Shown here piece after piece: positions 33,631 through 47,941 of a stretch of 64,000 bases of DNA. Source of the stretch: Malurus cyaneus samueli (Eukaryota > Chordata > Aves > Passeriformes > Maluridae). The stretch spans positions 51,719,943 through 51,783,942 of the forward strand of contig CM019216.1 of the NCBI GenBank assembly GCA_009741485.1, in the 5' to 3' direction. The notes under the pieces were generated by a model. It ran no database searches and had not been told where the DNA came from. It saw only the letters and a program-made list of their open reading frames with translations. The translations under genes and the position numbers were made by a program. Position 1 is the first letter of the stretch; the number at the start of each line of letters is the position of its first letter.

Positions 33631-36600
33631 GATATATATGTATGACACCAAAAAATTATATTTGCATCTAGCACATGAATCAAGCCTAAATATTAAACAA
33701 GGACACTCACATATGCAGCTGCTATTTCCATATTATGGATAAAGCATAAATTCAGTATTTTTCTGCAGCAAGGACCTTCAACTATAGCTTCAACTCCACA
33801 AGAGACAGCCTACAACCAGGCTAGGTCTAGTCCCTGCCATGGTACAAAACCGTGTTCAAACAGTTACAAAAAATATATGTTGTAAACCAGATCATTCAGT
33901 ATTTCTGTAATTCTTTTTTTCAATGCAGATGAGTCCTAAAGGACACATGAAGCTGTTAAAACTGAACCAAGTTTGGTATACAGCAGTAGAGAGAAGCCAC
34001 TCTTTCTAAAGACATATAAACAGATCTGAAACTTGAAGGCATTTTTTTAAACCCTAGCTACTGGGGTGACTTAATTTGTCAGCTGTTCACTTCGATCAGT
34101 AATTCATGAGCAAAAACAAAGAAAACACTCTTCAGGAGTACTTCTCTGCCCAAATAATGAGCCATTATTTTAACTCAGAAGGCTCTCAGGAAGGACAGGG
34201 GGAAATAAGCCCCTAAATCTGTAAAATGCTGCAAAACATTTAAATAATGAATGTTGCTCCTCGCATCCAAGATGTGCTGAGGTTGTGATGAAAGATTTTT
34301 TGTGTGTGTGTGCATTATTTCCCTATGATTGAAACCACAAGAATGGGTTTTAGTCTGCTGAGGACCAAAGCCTTCTTTCTGGATTTCTTAAGTAGTTATG
34401 GATATTTTTCCTAGCTAGGAAATGTAGGCAGTTTTCCTTCCTTTTCTGCTTCTGGCGCAAGGGATTTTTAAGGAGAAAACTCAAAAAATCTTCAGTATCT
34501 TCCCCTCTTTACAAACAAAATCCCTGGTTTTAGGTCTTTGTCAAAAAAGCAGCTGGCAAAATAGTTGACAATATTTGTACATATTTTTTTAAGTCAGAAC
34601 TCCAGCAACTAACAGAAACTGAGGAATGGAAAAACCATTCATTAAACCATCCACAAAACCCATTGTGCAGTGCTATTATCTACCCTTACACAGCCTTGTC
34701 CGTTCTATTCCAAACTTTCAAACAGCTGAACTGTGGAGCATTTCTGTGTGCCATTACCTAAGCCTGCTCTCCACAGTCTGACTTAGCGGCTTTGGCTGCT
34801 TTCAGAGTCCAGAACTTCTGCTTTTCTCTGGGATGAAGGTCAGGAACTGGCGAGGAGCAGAGGAGTGATGGTCCTGCAGGTTGGTGCTGGCTCCCTGCCA
34901 CCCACCTCAGAGCAGAGTTGTGGCTCCCTCTGCCCTGACCTGGCTCAGCAGGCTCTGTGCCTTCTCCCGTGGGAGATATGATTTGAACTGGAGCTAATCC
35001 TGCCCCACTGTTTGAATCAGTCAGGTCACCGCTGGGTTTGGGGCACATAAACAACTCCAGAGCTGCAATGCGTTTCCAGTCCCAGCTCTAGTATTTTGCC
35101 TGGCTATTCAGGGTGGTTCTCAGCCCAGAGGACGCTGTGGAGTTCATGTGTCAGGACAGAGGAAGACTGGGAAGCTCATGTTTTCATGTCCCTGGTCTCA
35201 TGGTGACAGTAAATCAGAGCATTCAGCAGTTCCCTCTGCAGAAGAGCAGGTCCCTGGTGCTCACTGACAGGAATGCTGTGAGTCCTGTGAGTGTGAGCAA
35301 AGCCACCTCCTCTGTCATCTGGCGCCCTGCACTGGCGGCGGGGTGGTCTCATGCTCGCTGGGAAGGCTGTAAGAGAAGTTCATCTGCTGCACCTGTTAGA
35401 AAAGGGTCCTGAAGGCGAGCAAAGACGTTGGAACGATCCCTCATGTCACAGGCTGTGGCACTTCAGGAATGATTTCATATGCCAGCCAGACTCCAGCTTC
35501 CCTGATTCCTCAGAGTCTTGTCATGGCTTACATACACCATGTGGCACCAAACATGAAAAAGTGGAGATCACTGATCAACCTGCTCAAGAGAGCAGATTCA
35601 GGGCATTGCATGTTAACTAGTTTTTACTTTGGTAGCCTTATTGGCTTATTTGCTTGATTATTTAGGGCTTGTTCCATTTGCTCCTGCATCCTTCTCCACA
35701 CTGCAAAGGATTTTCCAGCTGCAAAGGATTTTCATTGCAGTGGCACTGAGAAAGGAAGGACATGCAGAAGAGTTTGACACAACCACTTTGATTTCTAAGC
35801 ATGCTGGCTCTTGCTGATTTGTGAGTAACTCAAATGTTTTGCTTCGTAGGTGCGTTCAACAAGAAAATAACTGAGTTTCCTAGTGGACAGAGTATTTTGT
35901 CTTTGAATTCTGATGCTGCATCTCTCCCATAGTAGGGAATTTGGTAGTTTAGACAAGAGGATTTCTGGGTCAGAAAGAAAGTAAACTTTGTGTGTTTGTA
36001 ATAGAAATTACACCTAAAGCCACATGCACCGATCTACCGGGCAGAAAGAAATCACTGCAAATGTGACACCAATTTTTGCATACCAAATCAGCTTCTTCCT
36101 TGAGTTACCCCCTTATCAATGGCAGGTGGCATAACTCAACAAGTCTTCATGAAAGAGAAGGTGGTGAGGGGTTCTGCATATTTCCCCTGTCCCATGAAGG
36201 CATGAAGAGATACTAAAAAATTCATGGGCCAAACTTGCTTGTTTATGTTGGAGGCGAAAGAACACAATGCCTTCTTACTCTTTTAATCTGAAATCTCTCA
36301 AAATTTCTCCCTCACATTTTTGCTTCTGTTTTAAAGTGAGATTGAATTTACCACAGAATTGTGCTGTGTAAGAAAAGCAGAATTCCCTGAGGTGGTGGTG
36401 TGAGAGGTGTAGAGGACAGGGAAGTACCTGAATCAAGCCTTCCTCCATTGTTCTTCTCCTCCTCACGGGCTTTCTTGAGAGGTGTTTTTTACTGTCCTGC
36501 CCCCAGGTAGCTTTTCAGCACATCAGCTCTCCTGTGCTGGGAGTGCTTCCTAACATCTGTTTCAGATTTGTTGCTCCTTTGTTTCCATTTATGTCCCTTC

Positions 36601-38159
36601 TCAAACATTATTTTTTTAGGCTGAAAATATTAAATTGTATAGAAAATATCTGCATAGGCTACCACTGGTGTACGAGTGAGGTAAATTTTATTTTAATTGT
36701 TTTCTGTCATATTAAGGACAGAAGGTTCAGCTATTTTGTGGAAAGGGGAGAAAATATTATTGTCTGTTTTTATTTCACAAAATCTGTAGAGAGTATCTGT
36801 CTCTTTACAGACCAGCTATTGCAGCCAGAAAATCACCACGAGGTTCTGAGCTCAGAGTCTTCATTACATCACACTTTTACCATCAAATCAGCCCTACTAC
36901 AACAAAATGAGCCGATTAAGAAATGTAGCAATTTCTTAATCTAATGAGTCTCTTGATTTTTGTAGTCCTCACAGGATGACAGTGCTGTGGGAGCTGCACC
37001 TTAAGGAGGTCCTGGTACACATCTTGGGGTCTGGTTTCTAGATTATTTGGACTCCCATGTGGTGACCAATGGGTACCCAAATGCTGGATGAAAACCCTGG
37101 AATTTTTTGTGAATCCTCACTACTACCATACAGCAGAACAACTTGGCACGGTGTTAAAAAGAATAAGATGGGAACAGAAGCGCATAATTGTTACAGTTTA
37201 CAAAAGCAATCCAGTCAGTGCAAAATGGGAGCTTAATCTTGAGCAAGTATGATAAACAATTAAAAAGTAAAGATTTGCATTCTGGATGTAACAGGTAAAC
37301 CTTGCACAAAATATCCAATATAATGCACAGCAAGATAACATAATAAAGGCATGTGTACAAACAACAGATCTCTAAAATTTCTGTTCATGTTCACACTTTA
37401 TTTTTGGTGATAGTTTCTTTTTTTCTTTTCCCATTCTCTAGTCTCATGCATTTATTTCTAGCTCAGTCATCTATATCTGCCAAGATGAGAGGGAGGCAGC
37501 AGAAGTTAGAAGTGGACTGGCTCCCTTGCCATTCCCAACCTAAAATATTTAATATACCCAAAGATGGTGCATGAAAGTTAAGAATGTGGCTTATGCTTTG
37601 GGGAACAGAGGTCATCTGGCAACCAAGAGGAGTAAGCACCTCACTGCTTGCAAGATTGTACTGTCTTTTTCCAGTGTAGCATGTCTAGTATTTAAGCTTT
37701 GCCCTGATTCCAAACACGGGTCCAAGCCACATCCTGTTCAATGGAGTTAGCAGAACCTCTGCATAACTTCTCTGTGGGGCCATTTTTAAGTTCCACACTG
37801 GTTGGACATCAATAGCTCTGTACCACAAACATGGTTTTGGCTGGGGTGTGGAGGCAGCCTCCAAAGCAACTTGCTGCATTCTTTGGCAGTCAAGCTACAG
37901 AAGCATATGGCACTGAGTTACTTACTGGATAATATTAAAAATAGTATAAGGCTCTGCATTTTAACTGAGGAACTATATTGCCGCTCATTAAACACTTCAG
38001 AAATGTCCATCTTCATAAATATAAAATACTGAATTACGTATGCCAAAGAAAGGCATTATTACAGTTCCTTAAAATTAAATCTTCCAGGTTTTAAAATGCT
38101 TAGTAATACTGGCTCACTGACATCCTTCTTTTGACCTTAAAACAATTTTTTGTTGTTTC
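33631..38159. other. Long non-genic stretch with small features
   Basis: Unique DNA, GC-richer at 34750-35450. A small CpG cluster with GGCGCC and GGCGGCG lies at 35320-35345. A near-perfect 18-base period repeats a 15-base word twice (35701-35715 and 35719-35733). The largest frame, 136 codons at 36534-36944 plus, shows no domain. No transposable element recognised. Confidence 0.45.
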
Positions 38160-38480
38160 CTTTAAATAATTTAGTGAGTGACTGCTCAGTGATGATGTTT
38201 AAATAAAAACACAATGTGATAGTTAATCTGCGAGACAGATGCTATTAATATTGGATGGATGTAGTTTCAGAAGTATTCTGCCTGAATCCTAAGTACTAAG
38301 CTGGATATAAATAGTGGTGGATTTCCCTCATGTGGAAAATGTAATAGCCCCATTAAGCATGTCTTCGCTGCAGAGCCAGGCTGTATATTGACCCTCAGCT
38401 TTTACTAAGATGAGGTGCAAGGAGCCAGACTGCCAAGCTGTTCTGCTCTAATGAATCCTCATTAGCCTGGTGCTCTCTTG
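38160..38480. promoter_or_regulatory. Putative conserved noncoding element with homeodomain-type sites
   Basis: The block is free of long frames and dense in short motifs: TTAATATTGG, TGGAAAATG, CATTAAGC and others. At 38448-38465 two 7-base arms, CTAATGA and TCATTAG, face each other across four bases. This is the arrangement of paired homeodomain TAAT/ATTA half-sites. Two CpG are retained. Enhancer function is inference; conservation across birds is the deciding test. Confidence 0.28.
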
Positions 38481-41400
38481 GGTGTTTCTGTTGGCCTTCA
38501 CAGGGCATCTCACCCAGTCCTTTCTCTCTGCAGTACATGGAGCTCTCTCAAATTTAAGTCACTTGGTCTTTGAATAGCTGAGTTATATAACCTAACCATA
38601 ATAATTTCAAGGAAATGATCAATTAAATAATAATGAAATAATCAGTGACATTATCTGAATTTGTAGCAATAAGGAGTGAGTAGTAATGATCATGGCATGG
38701 TCTTGGAGAGGGCTGCTCTAGCTTAAGGTCACTTGCCAAAAACCAAGGAACAAATGTGACCTCCTTTATGAGGTCTAGCTGTTTCTGAGAAACCTCTGTT
38801 CCTGTGAGCTAGGTCCTCACCGGTAAACAAGGAAAATGAGAACCCTGAATGAAGGTGAAAATCTGTCTCTAACTTCTCTATCCAAGTTCATCATCCTTCA
38901 GAGACTGACAGCATCAGAGTTTGTGTGTGGGCATGACGAATGCAGTAAAATGCAGAGCTGAAATAAGAGTCAAAAAATAACTCCACTCTGAAGACATACT
39001 GTTACAGGGCGCTGTTATATGGCCAAGTCACTCTTCCCAAATGCCCACAGTTTCAGGATAAGATGGAAAACGTGTTTCTGTACACATATGTGCCAACAAA
39101 ATGCTGGCAGGTATATACTGCCTTCATTCCAGCCCACCCTTCTCTCTTCCCTAGAGAGAAGAAATATTATAACTGCTGCTACTTTACATTGTAGGCTATA
39201 CTCACAGATAGACATTCAATTCTTTTTAAATAGATTCAGATCTGTTTTAGTGACAATTCCTATAATGGGCTCTATTTTTCCCTTTGTCTTTTGGATTTTT
39301 TAAATTTTCTTTTGTTTTTTACAAACAAAATAAAAGATGGATCAGCTAAAGACCTTTGTTTAAATATTATTGGCATAGAGTAAATTTGGTAATACTAGAG
39401 TTAGTCCTGGAAGAATGTTAATAAGATTACTCATATTACCTATGCACTTAATAAATTTTTGCTGGCTACTGCTGGATGCTTTGTAGCTCTAGAAACTTAT
39501 ACTTTAAGTTTGGGTAATTCCCAGCTCAGCACTAAGGGAGGGTTGATGCAGCCATTAGTTACTGCCTGAAGTTTGGGACCCACAGCTGAAGCTTCCTTGC
39601 TTTACCAGAGTCATCTTTGCACCAAGCACATTGGACTCTCACACAGGATTTACTGTACTAAGGAGGTCCAGAGTGGCAATTCAGCCAGCAGAGATGCTAC
39701 ACCAGGACACAAGGCAGGGTATGCAAATGTTAAACCTGTTTCAGTTGTCTCCCCCTCCATGAAAGAATAAAATATTTCATTGTGTGCACAGGAACATCTC
39801 TGTTTCAGGATCTGATTGATGGTGACATGAACGCTTCTGCTGGCACACAGAGAAGGGCAATGATGGTGTGGGGTGAGAGGGAGGAAGGACTGATGCTTTT
39901 CATCACTGGCAATGTTCATGAGCCAGGAGCCACTGCTTTATCTTCCCCACCATCTTTTCTGTAAAAAGGGGCAGTAATACTCCTCTTCCCCACAGGAGCT
40001 ATGAAGATCAACACATTCCTGCTGCTGAGGCACTCAGATGCAAGAAATATACACACATACACTAGACCAGGCCTCCACTGGGAATTTGGGGACTGTATCT
40101 CAGCTGTTTGTTTCACAGTTCTTAGATAAGAAACCTAAAAATGTTTCTTCAGCTCACTTCTGTATCATTTCCAGGATGTTGTAATATTTCTTCTTCTTCT
40201 TCCTTGGTGATTGTTTCAAATATCGGGGTAATTCAGAAAACAAAAATACTGTGCAAAAAACTTTTCAGTGCTTTAATATACTCTATTTTTCCAATATTTT
40301 GGCCAAAAGCAGTCTCGTAATTGGACACTAAACTTCTCACTGTACAAAAAAACCCTCACATATTTCACTGAATTTATTGTCTGCTGAAAAATCTTGTCAG
40401 AGACATGTAATTTGGGGATCAGTCTAAACCATCTCTGTTTAAGGATTTCAATCTTTTATCAATTTGAATAATGATGGCAGCATTTGAAATAGGTATTTCC
40501 ACTCTCAAATACTGAAATATTCACAGTAGATATTTGCACTTCTGAAAGCTATGACAAGGCAAGAGGATTTGGAAGCCAAGCCCAGACTTATGGCCTGAAG
40601 TGTTTTTCTTGGTGAATGAAGCTGGGAGTATTCCTACAGTGAGAAACTCTGGACATTCTTGAAATATTATCAGTGAATAGTAGAAGGAAGAATAAGATGA
40701 AAATAAGAAAAGTATAATTCAATTAGTGAGGAAAGGATGTTTGAAAATACTTGGAAAAAAAGTCACCCCTGTTCTGTGATAAAACCATCCATCCTGAGTT
40801 TCTCAAATCAATCTTGTTTTTTCATGATAAACATCACTATGATCTGATCAGTTTTCTGTCTCTTACTGATACAGTAACAAAAACCTTACTGTTTTCTGAC
40901 ATTTGGATCTTTTCTCAAAATCTTCTAATACAGAATTTCTACACAGTAAAATTAGTTCTGCCATTATATTTACTTTTCTCAGGTACTTTTTGCAGTCTCA
41001 CAAATCCTTGTCTGAATATCACTGCTGTTGGGAAATAGGCTGAAATAATACAAATGTTTCTAGCAAAGAGCTGGCACTTAAAATGATCACATTTAGTAAT
41101 TTGACAAAGAAAACTGAATGACAAATGTGTTATCAAATTTTGGTTTTCCCCAGAGTACACCTCATTGCTATATGTACCCATCAGTGATATATGCTAATAT
41201 TGAATATGTAGAGGGTACAGCTGGTTCAATGATCCTTTGGAAAGAACACCTACAAATGTAGCCCATCTTTCCACCAGGAAGTCAGTCTAATTTCTACAAA
41301 TATATTTCTTGTTTATAGTGTTTACCAAAGAGTTTCCAGATTCTACGTGGTATTTACAAGGTACTTGGTATGACTAATGCCTTATGTTATTATCATTTAT

Positions 41401-42413
41401 TCATTAATTGTTGCTCAAATGGAAGCCCTGAAATTTCTAACATGTTGATGTTGGTAAAGTACTTGGCATTTCTCTTCCTGCTGCTGCTTTTATAGCAAAA
41501 AATCATTAGTGCAGTAACAATGTTAATTTATTGCTTTATGCAGTTTATAAACTGAATACTCTGATCAAAATGCAAAATTACTTTTTAAAAATTCAGTTTG
41601 TCAGGCAAGCCTCTACCTACACTCAGTCTTCTATCTCTATTTTGTAACAGAAATATCTTTTTTAAATTATTTGCCTTCTTGTAAAGGTTTGTATTTTGTC
41701 ACTCACAGAACAAAAATTCAAAGATACATGGTTGGTTTTTTCATCCCTTGTTTGCCAAAAACACCAGACTAACATAGAAAACAAGTCAGTCTCTTGAAAT
41801 GCTTTTTTTTTCACTCTTATAATACATTTCAAAGCCATTAGAAACTAATCTGATAACATTTTTATGTTGACATGGCTGTCAGTAGGGAAAAAAAGAAAGG
41901 CATGGGAAAGCAGTTGGAAAAACCTGAAAATAAGAGACTTTAATGTAGTTGGGAACAGCTGCTAGTGAGATATATGTGTGTACAGAAAATGCACTGCCCT
42001 AAAGGATTTTAATAGATGTTGTGTAACGCTGTAAGGTATGCTGTTAAGAGTCTTTACTTTTACTGTATTTGCAAGAAGAAAATCAGAAAACAACAGCTTG
42101 GTGAAGCAGATTGCAAATAAGGAAATTCAAGCCCCATTTCAAAGAGGTGATTTTGGGGCATAAATAACTCCACCCATTTTGAAATCTGTTAATGTGTAGC
42201 AAAAATCAAATTGCAAAGACTTACACAGGACTCTGAAAAGTCATCTTGAAGTTCCAGTGCCCACTTGGAGCACTTCCCTTGGTGAATGGTGAATTGCTGA
42301 CATGGTATATGACCCACCACTGAGAAGACCCTAAAATGGTTTCTAGTTCTGGCCTAATTAATGCATCTACTGTCTATTTTCGCATCTAATTTTCATTTAA
42401 CGCTCTACTCTGC
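38481..42413. other. Long AT-rich non-genic stretch
   Basis: Unique AT-rich DNA. A TTC microsatellite lies at 40188-40202. Frames reach 95 codons without family resemblance. No mobile element was recognised. Confidence 0.5.
40188..40202. repeat. TTC microsatellite
   Basis: Five uninterrupted TTC-type units. Confidence 0.8.
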
Positions 42414-42459
42414 TATTGTTATTATTATTATATTATCATTATTGTTATTATTATTATAC
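42414..42459. repeat. TTA/ATT imperfect microsatellite
   Basis: About 46 bases are made of ATT/TTA/GTT triplets with single-base interruptions. The array is short and interrupted and so probably old. Confidence 0.88.
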
Positions 42460-43599
42460 TACACTGAACTAGCGAGTATTATGGAGGAATTATTTTAATT
42501 TAGTTACATAGGTTTTGTATGATTGATCAAAACAGTTTTCAAATGCATCACAAATTGTCACACACTTTGGGTAAATCAGCAGTGAGATGTTGGCTGTGTG
42601 GTGCTGGAGTTGCACTAGTACAGACTTCTGAACTGTTTGGAGACAGTGTTTAGCATGGGCGAAAAAGAACTAGGAATTTGTGTACCAGGGCTCAGTTACT
42701 TACCAAGCTGATAGTGTCCATAACTTCCTGCAAAATCTGCCATTTTTTAAATAGAAAGGCTAAATTAAGGAGGTGCATGTGTCTTGCCGCTACAAGGTAT
42801 GTTTTCAAAAGCCACTGAAGGAATTTAGTTGCTTTGCTCTCCGACATTGATGACAGCACACACCTCTTTGAAAAATCACCCTCTGTGCCTTGCCTATGTT
42901 AGAGTTCTCCAGCTCCATAATCTCCCAGAGTGAACTGTTATTGCATTTTTGACAGCTGGTTCGCATACCAAAAGTGATGTAACCCAGCTGACCTTATATC
43001 CTTTGCAGGTCATGCATGATTCTTGTATTCACAGTTTAATAAAGCTAGGAAATAAGACTTGCACAGAAATACATCCTTCCCTGGGCAAAGTGGGTTGCAG
43101 CAGCTCTAAACTGATTTAATGGTATAATGGAAACAGCAAAGTATATGTCTGTGTCTTTTTTTTTTTCACTATGGTAAGCCACCATGTGGATTTTGGTTCC
43201 TTCCCAGAAGAGAATATTTAGGCAGTCACAATGGACATGGCAGGTAGAAAGTGAGTCTTTCTCATTTCAACACTTGCTCACTTATTTTTACATCATTTAA
43301 GCACAGGATTTTGTCATTTCTTTTGCTTCCCATCTCCCAAAGCACTCTCCAAGCACTCTCCAAGTCTAAAAATTACCAAACAGATTTGGTTTTGTTGCTG
43401 TTAAATGATTCTAGAGTGACCAAAAATTCCTTTGGTTAAGATTTAAGTTAAGCTAAAAATTCCTATTTTTATTTAAACATTGGTGCTCTATTTTCTGTTG
43501 GCTTTTTCTCAAAATTTCTCATGTTAATTTTAATTAGCTCCTTAGAATTCTCTAATAAAGGATAATATAAAGACAAATGCAAATGTGTTGCTTTGTCGT
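42460..43599. other. AT-rich non-genic stretch
   Basis: Unique DNA. An 11-base unit AGCACTCTCCA is perfectly duplicated in tandem at 43341-43362. Nothing else recognised. Confidence 0.5.
43341..43362. repeat. 11-bp tandem duplication
   Basis: Two perfect adjacent copies of AGCACTCTCCA. Confidence 0.9.
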
Positions 43600-43629
43600 C
43601 CCCCCCCCCAAAAAAAAAAAAAAAAAAAA
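43600..43629. repeat. Compound homopolymer C10-A20
   Basis: Ten C (43600-43609) are directly followed by twenty A (43610-43629). Read on the minus strand this is T20 followed by G10, the same order as the tract at 712-732. Confidence 0.9.
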
Positions 43630-46040
43630 GATTGTGTTAGAGATAGTTTCAGCTGTGCCTTTTCACATTACAAAATATCATAGGGAGTTATGCCTGTTCT
43701 AGGGCAGATCTTGACTAAATGAGGGTTAGGGACAGTATGCAAGTTCTTTGTCCCTCTCAGATACACAAACCTCCCAAGATATTTTTCCTTTCTCCTCTCT
43801 GCTGTATGATCATGTTTTTATTCATCCACTTCAGTGTCTGGGATGATGGAAGATGTTAAACCTCTCAGCACCACAGCTGGAGTCTCTGAAAGCTTTTACC
43901 TTGAGTTGCCCTGACCATCAGAGTGGAAAGGAAACTGGAAGCCACAGAGGAGCAGTGACAAAGGAAAACAGAGAGGAGCAAGAGACACCAGGCAGCTTTT
44001 TGACAGCTTAGTGCATTGCAGTGACACAGGACTCTGATGACTTCATTAGTGACTCACTTTCTCCTGAGTGGAACTGATATGCCTGCACTCTCAGAGCACG
44101 AAAGCAGTTTAAATGCCAAAATAATTCAGCAGGCTTTGCCCACTTCGGTTTTCCTTAGCTATCTAGTTGTGAAGGTGCAAATATTGTAACCTCAGAGGGA
44201 TTTTAGGGATCATTAGCGGTGTAGAAGGCTGAAGACATGAGTGACACTTGGCCTAAAGCCTGCAACTGATTGGTAGTCACAAATGTGGTTTTCAGCTACA
44301 GAAAAGGAGTGAGATCATCATTAGAAAGGAAAAGAAAGATGGAAACAAGATGACTTTCTAAGAGTGAATTCAAAGTTTTATACCTGTGCCTTCAGCTTGT
44401 GTTGGTGAAAGAAAGATTTAAATATAAGGTAAAGAAAATCACAATATCCACAATGAAATTAAAAGAAACCCAGAGACCAGAAAGATTGACAGAACCATGG
44501 GTAACACAGTGAAACTTCACTGACCTTCAGTTAATTTGTTCTTATGTTCCTATTAGTTAAGCCAAAAATATGTTATTTCAGCAGTATTAATTTCACTAAA
44601 CTTATAAAGAAAATATAAATGAGAGCAGGAGGGAGAAATTACCTAGTAGTTGACTTCTAGAAATAATTTCCGGTCACAACACAGTCACTTTATGAACTGT
44701 TTCAAAAAAATAACCTCCCACCAAAATCACAGTATATAAAATACTTGTCTATGTACTGAAAAAAAAAATCCTCGTTTTACATTTCATTCTGCAGGGTAAA
44801 CTGCTTAAGTCCAACTGCAACCTTCAGAGCATGACAAACCTTTAAAAAATATAATCAAAAGCAATCCAAAGTAGGAACAGGGAAGAAAGAAATAAATTCT
44901 TTCATTTGATGAACCAAGAAAAAAGGTGGAGTGGGGGAGAAATTAAGTTTTTTGAGGTCATGTAAAGGTTTTCTTTATCAGTTTATTCAATCTATGGCTG
45001 CATTCACTTTGTTTTCACACATTTCACTGGTGAAACTTTAGAGGGAATACAAAAAAGCAACTTCCTTTTCCTAAAATAATAAGATGGAGATTCACTACAG
45101 CCTCTAACAAAATTAAAAGGATCCAAACAAAGCAATGAAGTCCACAGGGCACTTATCAAAACCCCTCAAGGCAAGCTGCTGCAGTTTGCCCTGCCCTGCT
45201 TAGCTGGTCCAGGTATGGGGAGTGCAATGAAAGCAGCCATAGAGCAGGCAGTGAGGGGATTGTGGGGACACAAGGAGGGGGAAGATTGTTTTCTACACCT
45301 GAGACCTTAATTTGTTTTAGAGGAAATTATAGGATCTTTTGATATGCAATTTGAAGCTGAGATGAGGGCCTATTTGGATGAGAAAGTGGCTTTTATATTT
45401 GACTTTTGACATTGTCCAGAACTTCAAAATCAAAGTACAGAATTGTAAACCATTCTAAAATTTACCAATGAAATTCGTAACTGTTCTGAATTAGAGAATG
45501 TCTTTGACTTTATGACTTTATGTCTTTGACTTGTAATTTAATTAAATTAACTTCCTTTGGAAGCACTAATTAGGGCTTGACATAAGTCATTTACTGAGTT
45601 CATTCACAGTAACACATGAAGACAATAACACAACTCCAGAGACACGGGACAAAAAAGAAATTGTAATTCTGGCTCACCTTTCTAATTTCTTTATTTTCCT
45701 GTTTGAATCAATGAACTCATTGGGAATCACAAGTCCAAGGGCTTCCTCCTGCTCATCCCTACCTGGATGTTGCTGCAGGCAAGATAAAAAGAGTCACAAA
45801 GAGACACACAGTTCCCACACCTTTGCACAACCCCCTTGCCAAAAGTGCATGACTCAGGCAAGCCAAGGACAATTCACCCTGCCAAAATGGCTTGTCAGAC
45901 CAGGATAAATTTCAGTTCTTGCTGAGTATTTGTGCGCTGCTCTCTTTTCTAGAAAGAAAACCTTCTAGAAATAATTTGCATCATTTCCTCGCATGGTTGC
46001 TGGCTCTGCTTCCCCAAAGGCATCCTCAAACAGAATATCG
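43630..46040. other. AT-rich non-genic stretch
   Basis: Unique DNA. A short internal duplication built on TCTTTGACTT and GACTTTATG words occupies about 45500-45532. No gene-like frame or repeat family recognised. Confidence 0.5.
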
Positions 46041-46195
46041 ATTCTATAGAATATGATTCTATAGAATCATAGACATGGGCTCTAAGGACCTTAAAGATCA
46101 TCCAGTTCCAACCTCTCTCAGCCATGTGCAGGGACACTTTCCACTAAATCAGGGTGGTCAAAGCCCCATTCAACCCAGCCTTGGACTCAAGGACT
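46041..46195 (-). repeat. CR1 LINE 3' end fragment
   Basis: Only the last 150 or so bases of a CR1 copy are present, on the minus strand. The plus strand starts with ATTCTATAG/ATTCTATAGAATC units derived from the CR1 octamer tail. It continues with the family's 3' block CCTTAAAGATCATCCAGTTC (46089-46108) and the CAGGGACACTTTCCACTA block (46130-46147). It is severely 5'-truncated, which is normal for CR1. Mutations have turned the octamer tail into overlapping palindromes, for example GATTCTATAGAATC at 46055-46068. Confidence 0.92.
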
Positions 46196-47941
46196 CACTG
46201 TAGTAAAATAGCTGGGCTACAAGCTTCATTGTCAGCTAACAGCTTTGTAACCTCTCTTGCCAGTAATGAAAAAAAAGGAATAAAAGTCTTTAAAACCTGG
46301 CTATCATTTGTCTGATACAGAAGCAAAGTTAATGACAGGCAAAAAATGCATGAATTAACAGAGCGAGGGCTAAAGGAAAAGGCTGCATAATAAGGGGAAG
46401 GCCACACTGAGACAGCAGAAAGTTACAATTTTTAGGAGCTGTCTTGGTCAAAAACCCAAATATACAAATAATATATGAAGACTGCAGGTGGGAGTACTGA
46501 TGTTCTGATATCATAAATTTTGTCGTGTCCAGGGTTGCCACTGTCAGCACCTACAGTGAAGAGATTGATTTACATCTAGTGAATGCACTAGCAACCTAAT
46601 AACATGTTTTCCAAATAGGTTACTCTGGAGAACCTGGCTTTATTATAATTATATCTGCTCTGGTTGGACCTAACAGCATCTTGTATCACAGGCTGTACTC
46701 ATAAATCATATTGTATTGCTGATTTTATACATATATTGTGATTGTAATTTATGTGCCAGTTTATATTTATTCCCCTGCTTGACATTATTCTTCACTATGA
46801 GAAAGATTTATATTTTTTTCCCTGTGTTATTTTGACCTTAATAAAGTTTGTCTTACAACAAAATGAATTATTAGTATATGGACCTCTTGGGCAAAGGTGG
46901 TGTTCAGAGAAATATGATTGAAATATTTCAGGTGCCCCCATCTTTTGGATTCTTTGTGTTCTGGGTTCAAACCATACAGCTCAGACCTCATGGCTAAAGC
47001 AGTGTCAGAAAAGATGCCTTTGAGGAACTTCATTCTTTGTGAAATGGCCATTCTGAGAGGTTCAGGAAACAGCCCTTGCTGGATTTGTCCTCTAGACCAA
47101 AGCAATGCCCATGCCAGCCTTGCTTCCACAAACCTGTCTACTTCTCATTTGCTTTTGATGGTGTTTCCAGCAAGAAACTCGACAGCTCCTTACAGAATTC
47201 CTCCACTCTCTGGCATCCTGGGATTTAAAGATGTCCTTGACTGTTACTGGCATTGAATGGAATTGAGAAACTTGATCACTGATGATGACTCTTCTCACTA
47301 ACTTAATCCACTCAAAAACCTCTGTTTTTATACAAGGGAGTTTGCATGCCTGACTGTTGAAGATGACTTAATTTGGGCAAGACCCTCAGAGCCTACATGA
47401 TGGAGGTGTTGAATGCTATAGCCTGAAAACACTGGAAAATTCCAGAAATTAATTTAAACAAGGTCTATGAAAATTGTCTTTAAGTGTGCCACAACAAACT
47501 GAAACTAAAGAAAAGAAAAACAGATCTGAAAAAAGGGAAAAGTATATTTTGTTAGGGTTTTCTTTAAATTTAATTCTAGCAGGCATATAATACATAGAGA
47601 AATAAATTCCACAGGTATTCAAGTCTATTTAGCTACTTAAGCTACAAGTCTACTAAACTACTTAGGAATTTCTAATCTCTCTCTTAGCAAGCAAATACAC
47701 ATTCAGCCATGTACAGTAGGAAAAACACCTATTATCGGAAAGGGTTAAGTGAAAACTACAAATATTATTGCTTAAAGTATTTCAGTCTATTTATTTAAAA
47801 TGGATTTTTGTATCTTTGTTTTTAATTATGCTTGCTACATAACTCACAATCAATAATTTAGTTTATTAACATACATATTTTTTTAAAAAACTGAAAAAGG
47901 CAGAAAATATCTAAAACTATTACAGTAGGCCTTCCAATGAC
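46196..47941. other. AT-rich non-genic stretch
   Basis: Overlapping frames at 46827-47298 on both strands (100 and 68 codons minus, 112 codons plus) are not recognisable. No repeat recognised. Confidence 0.5.
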
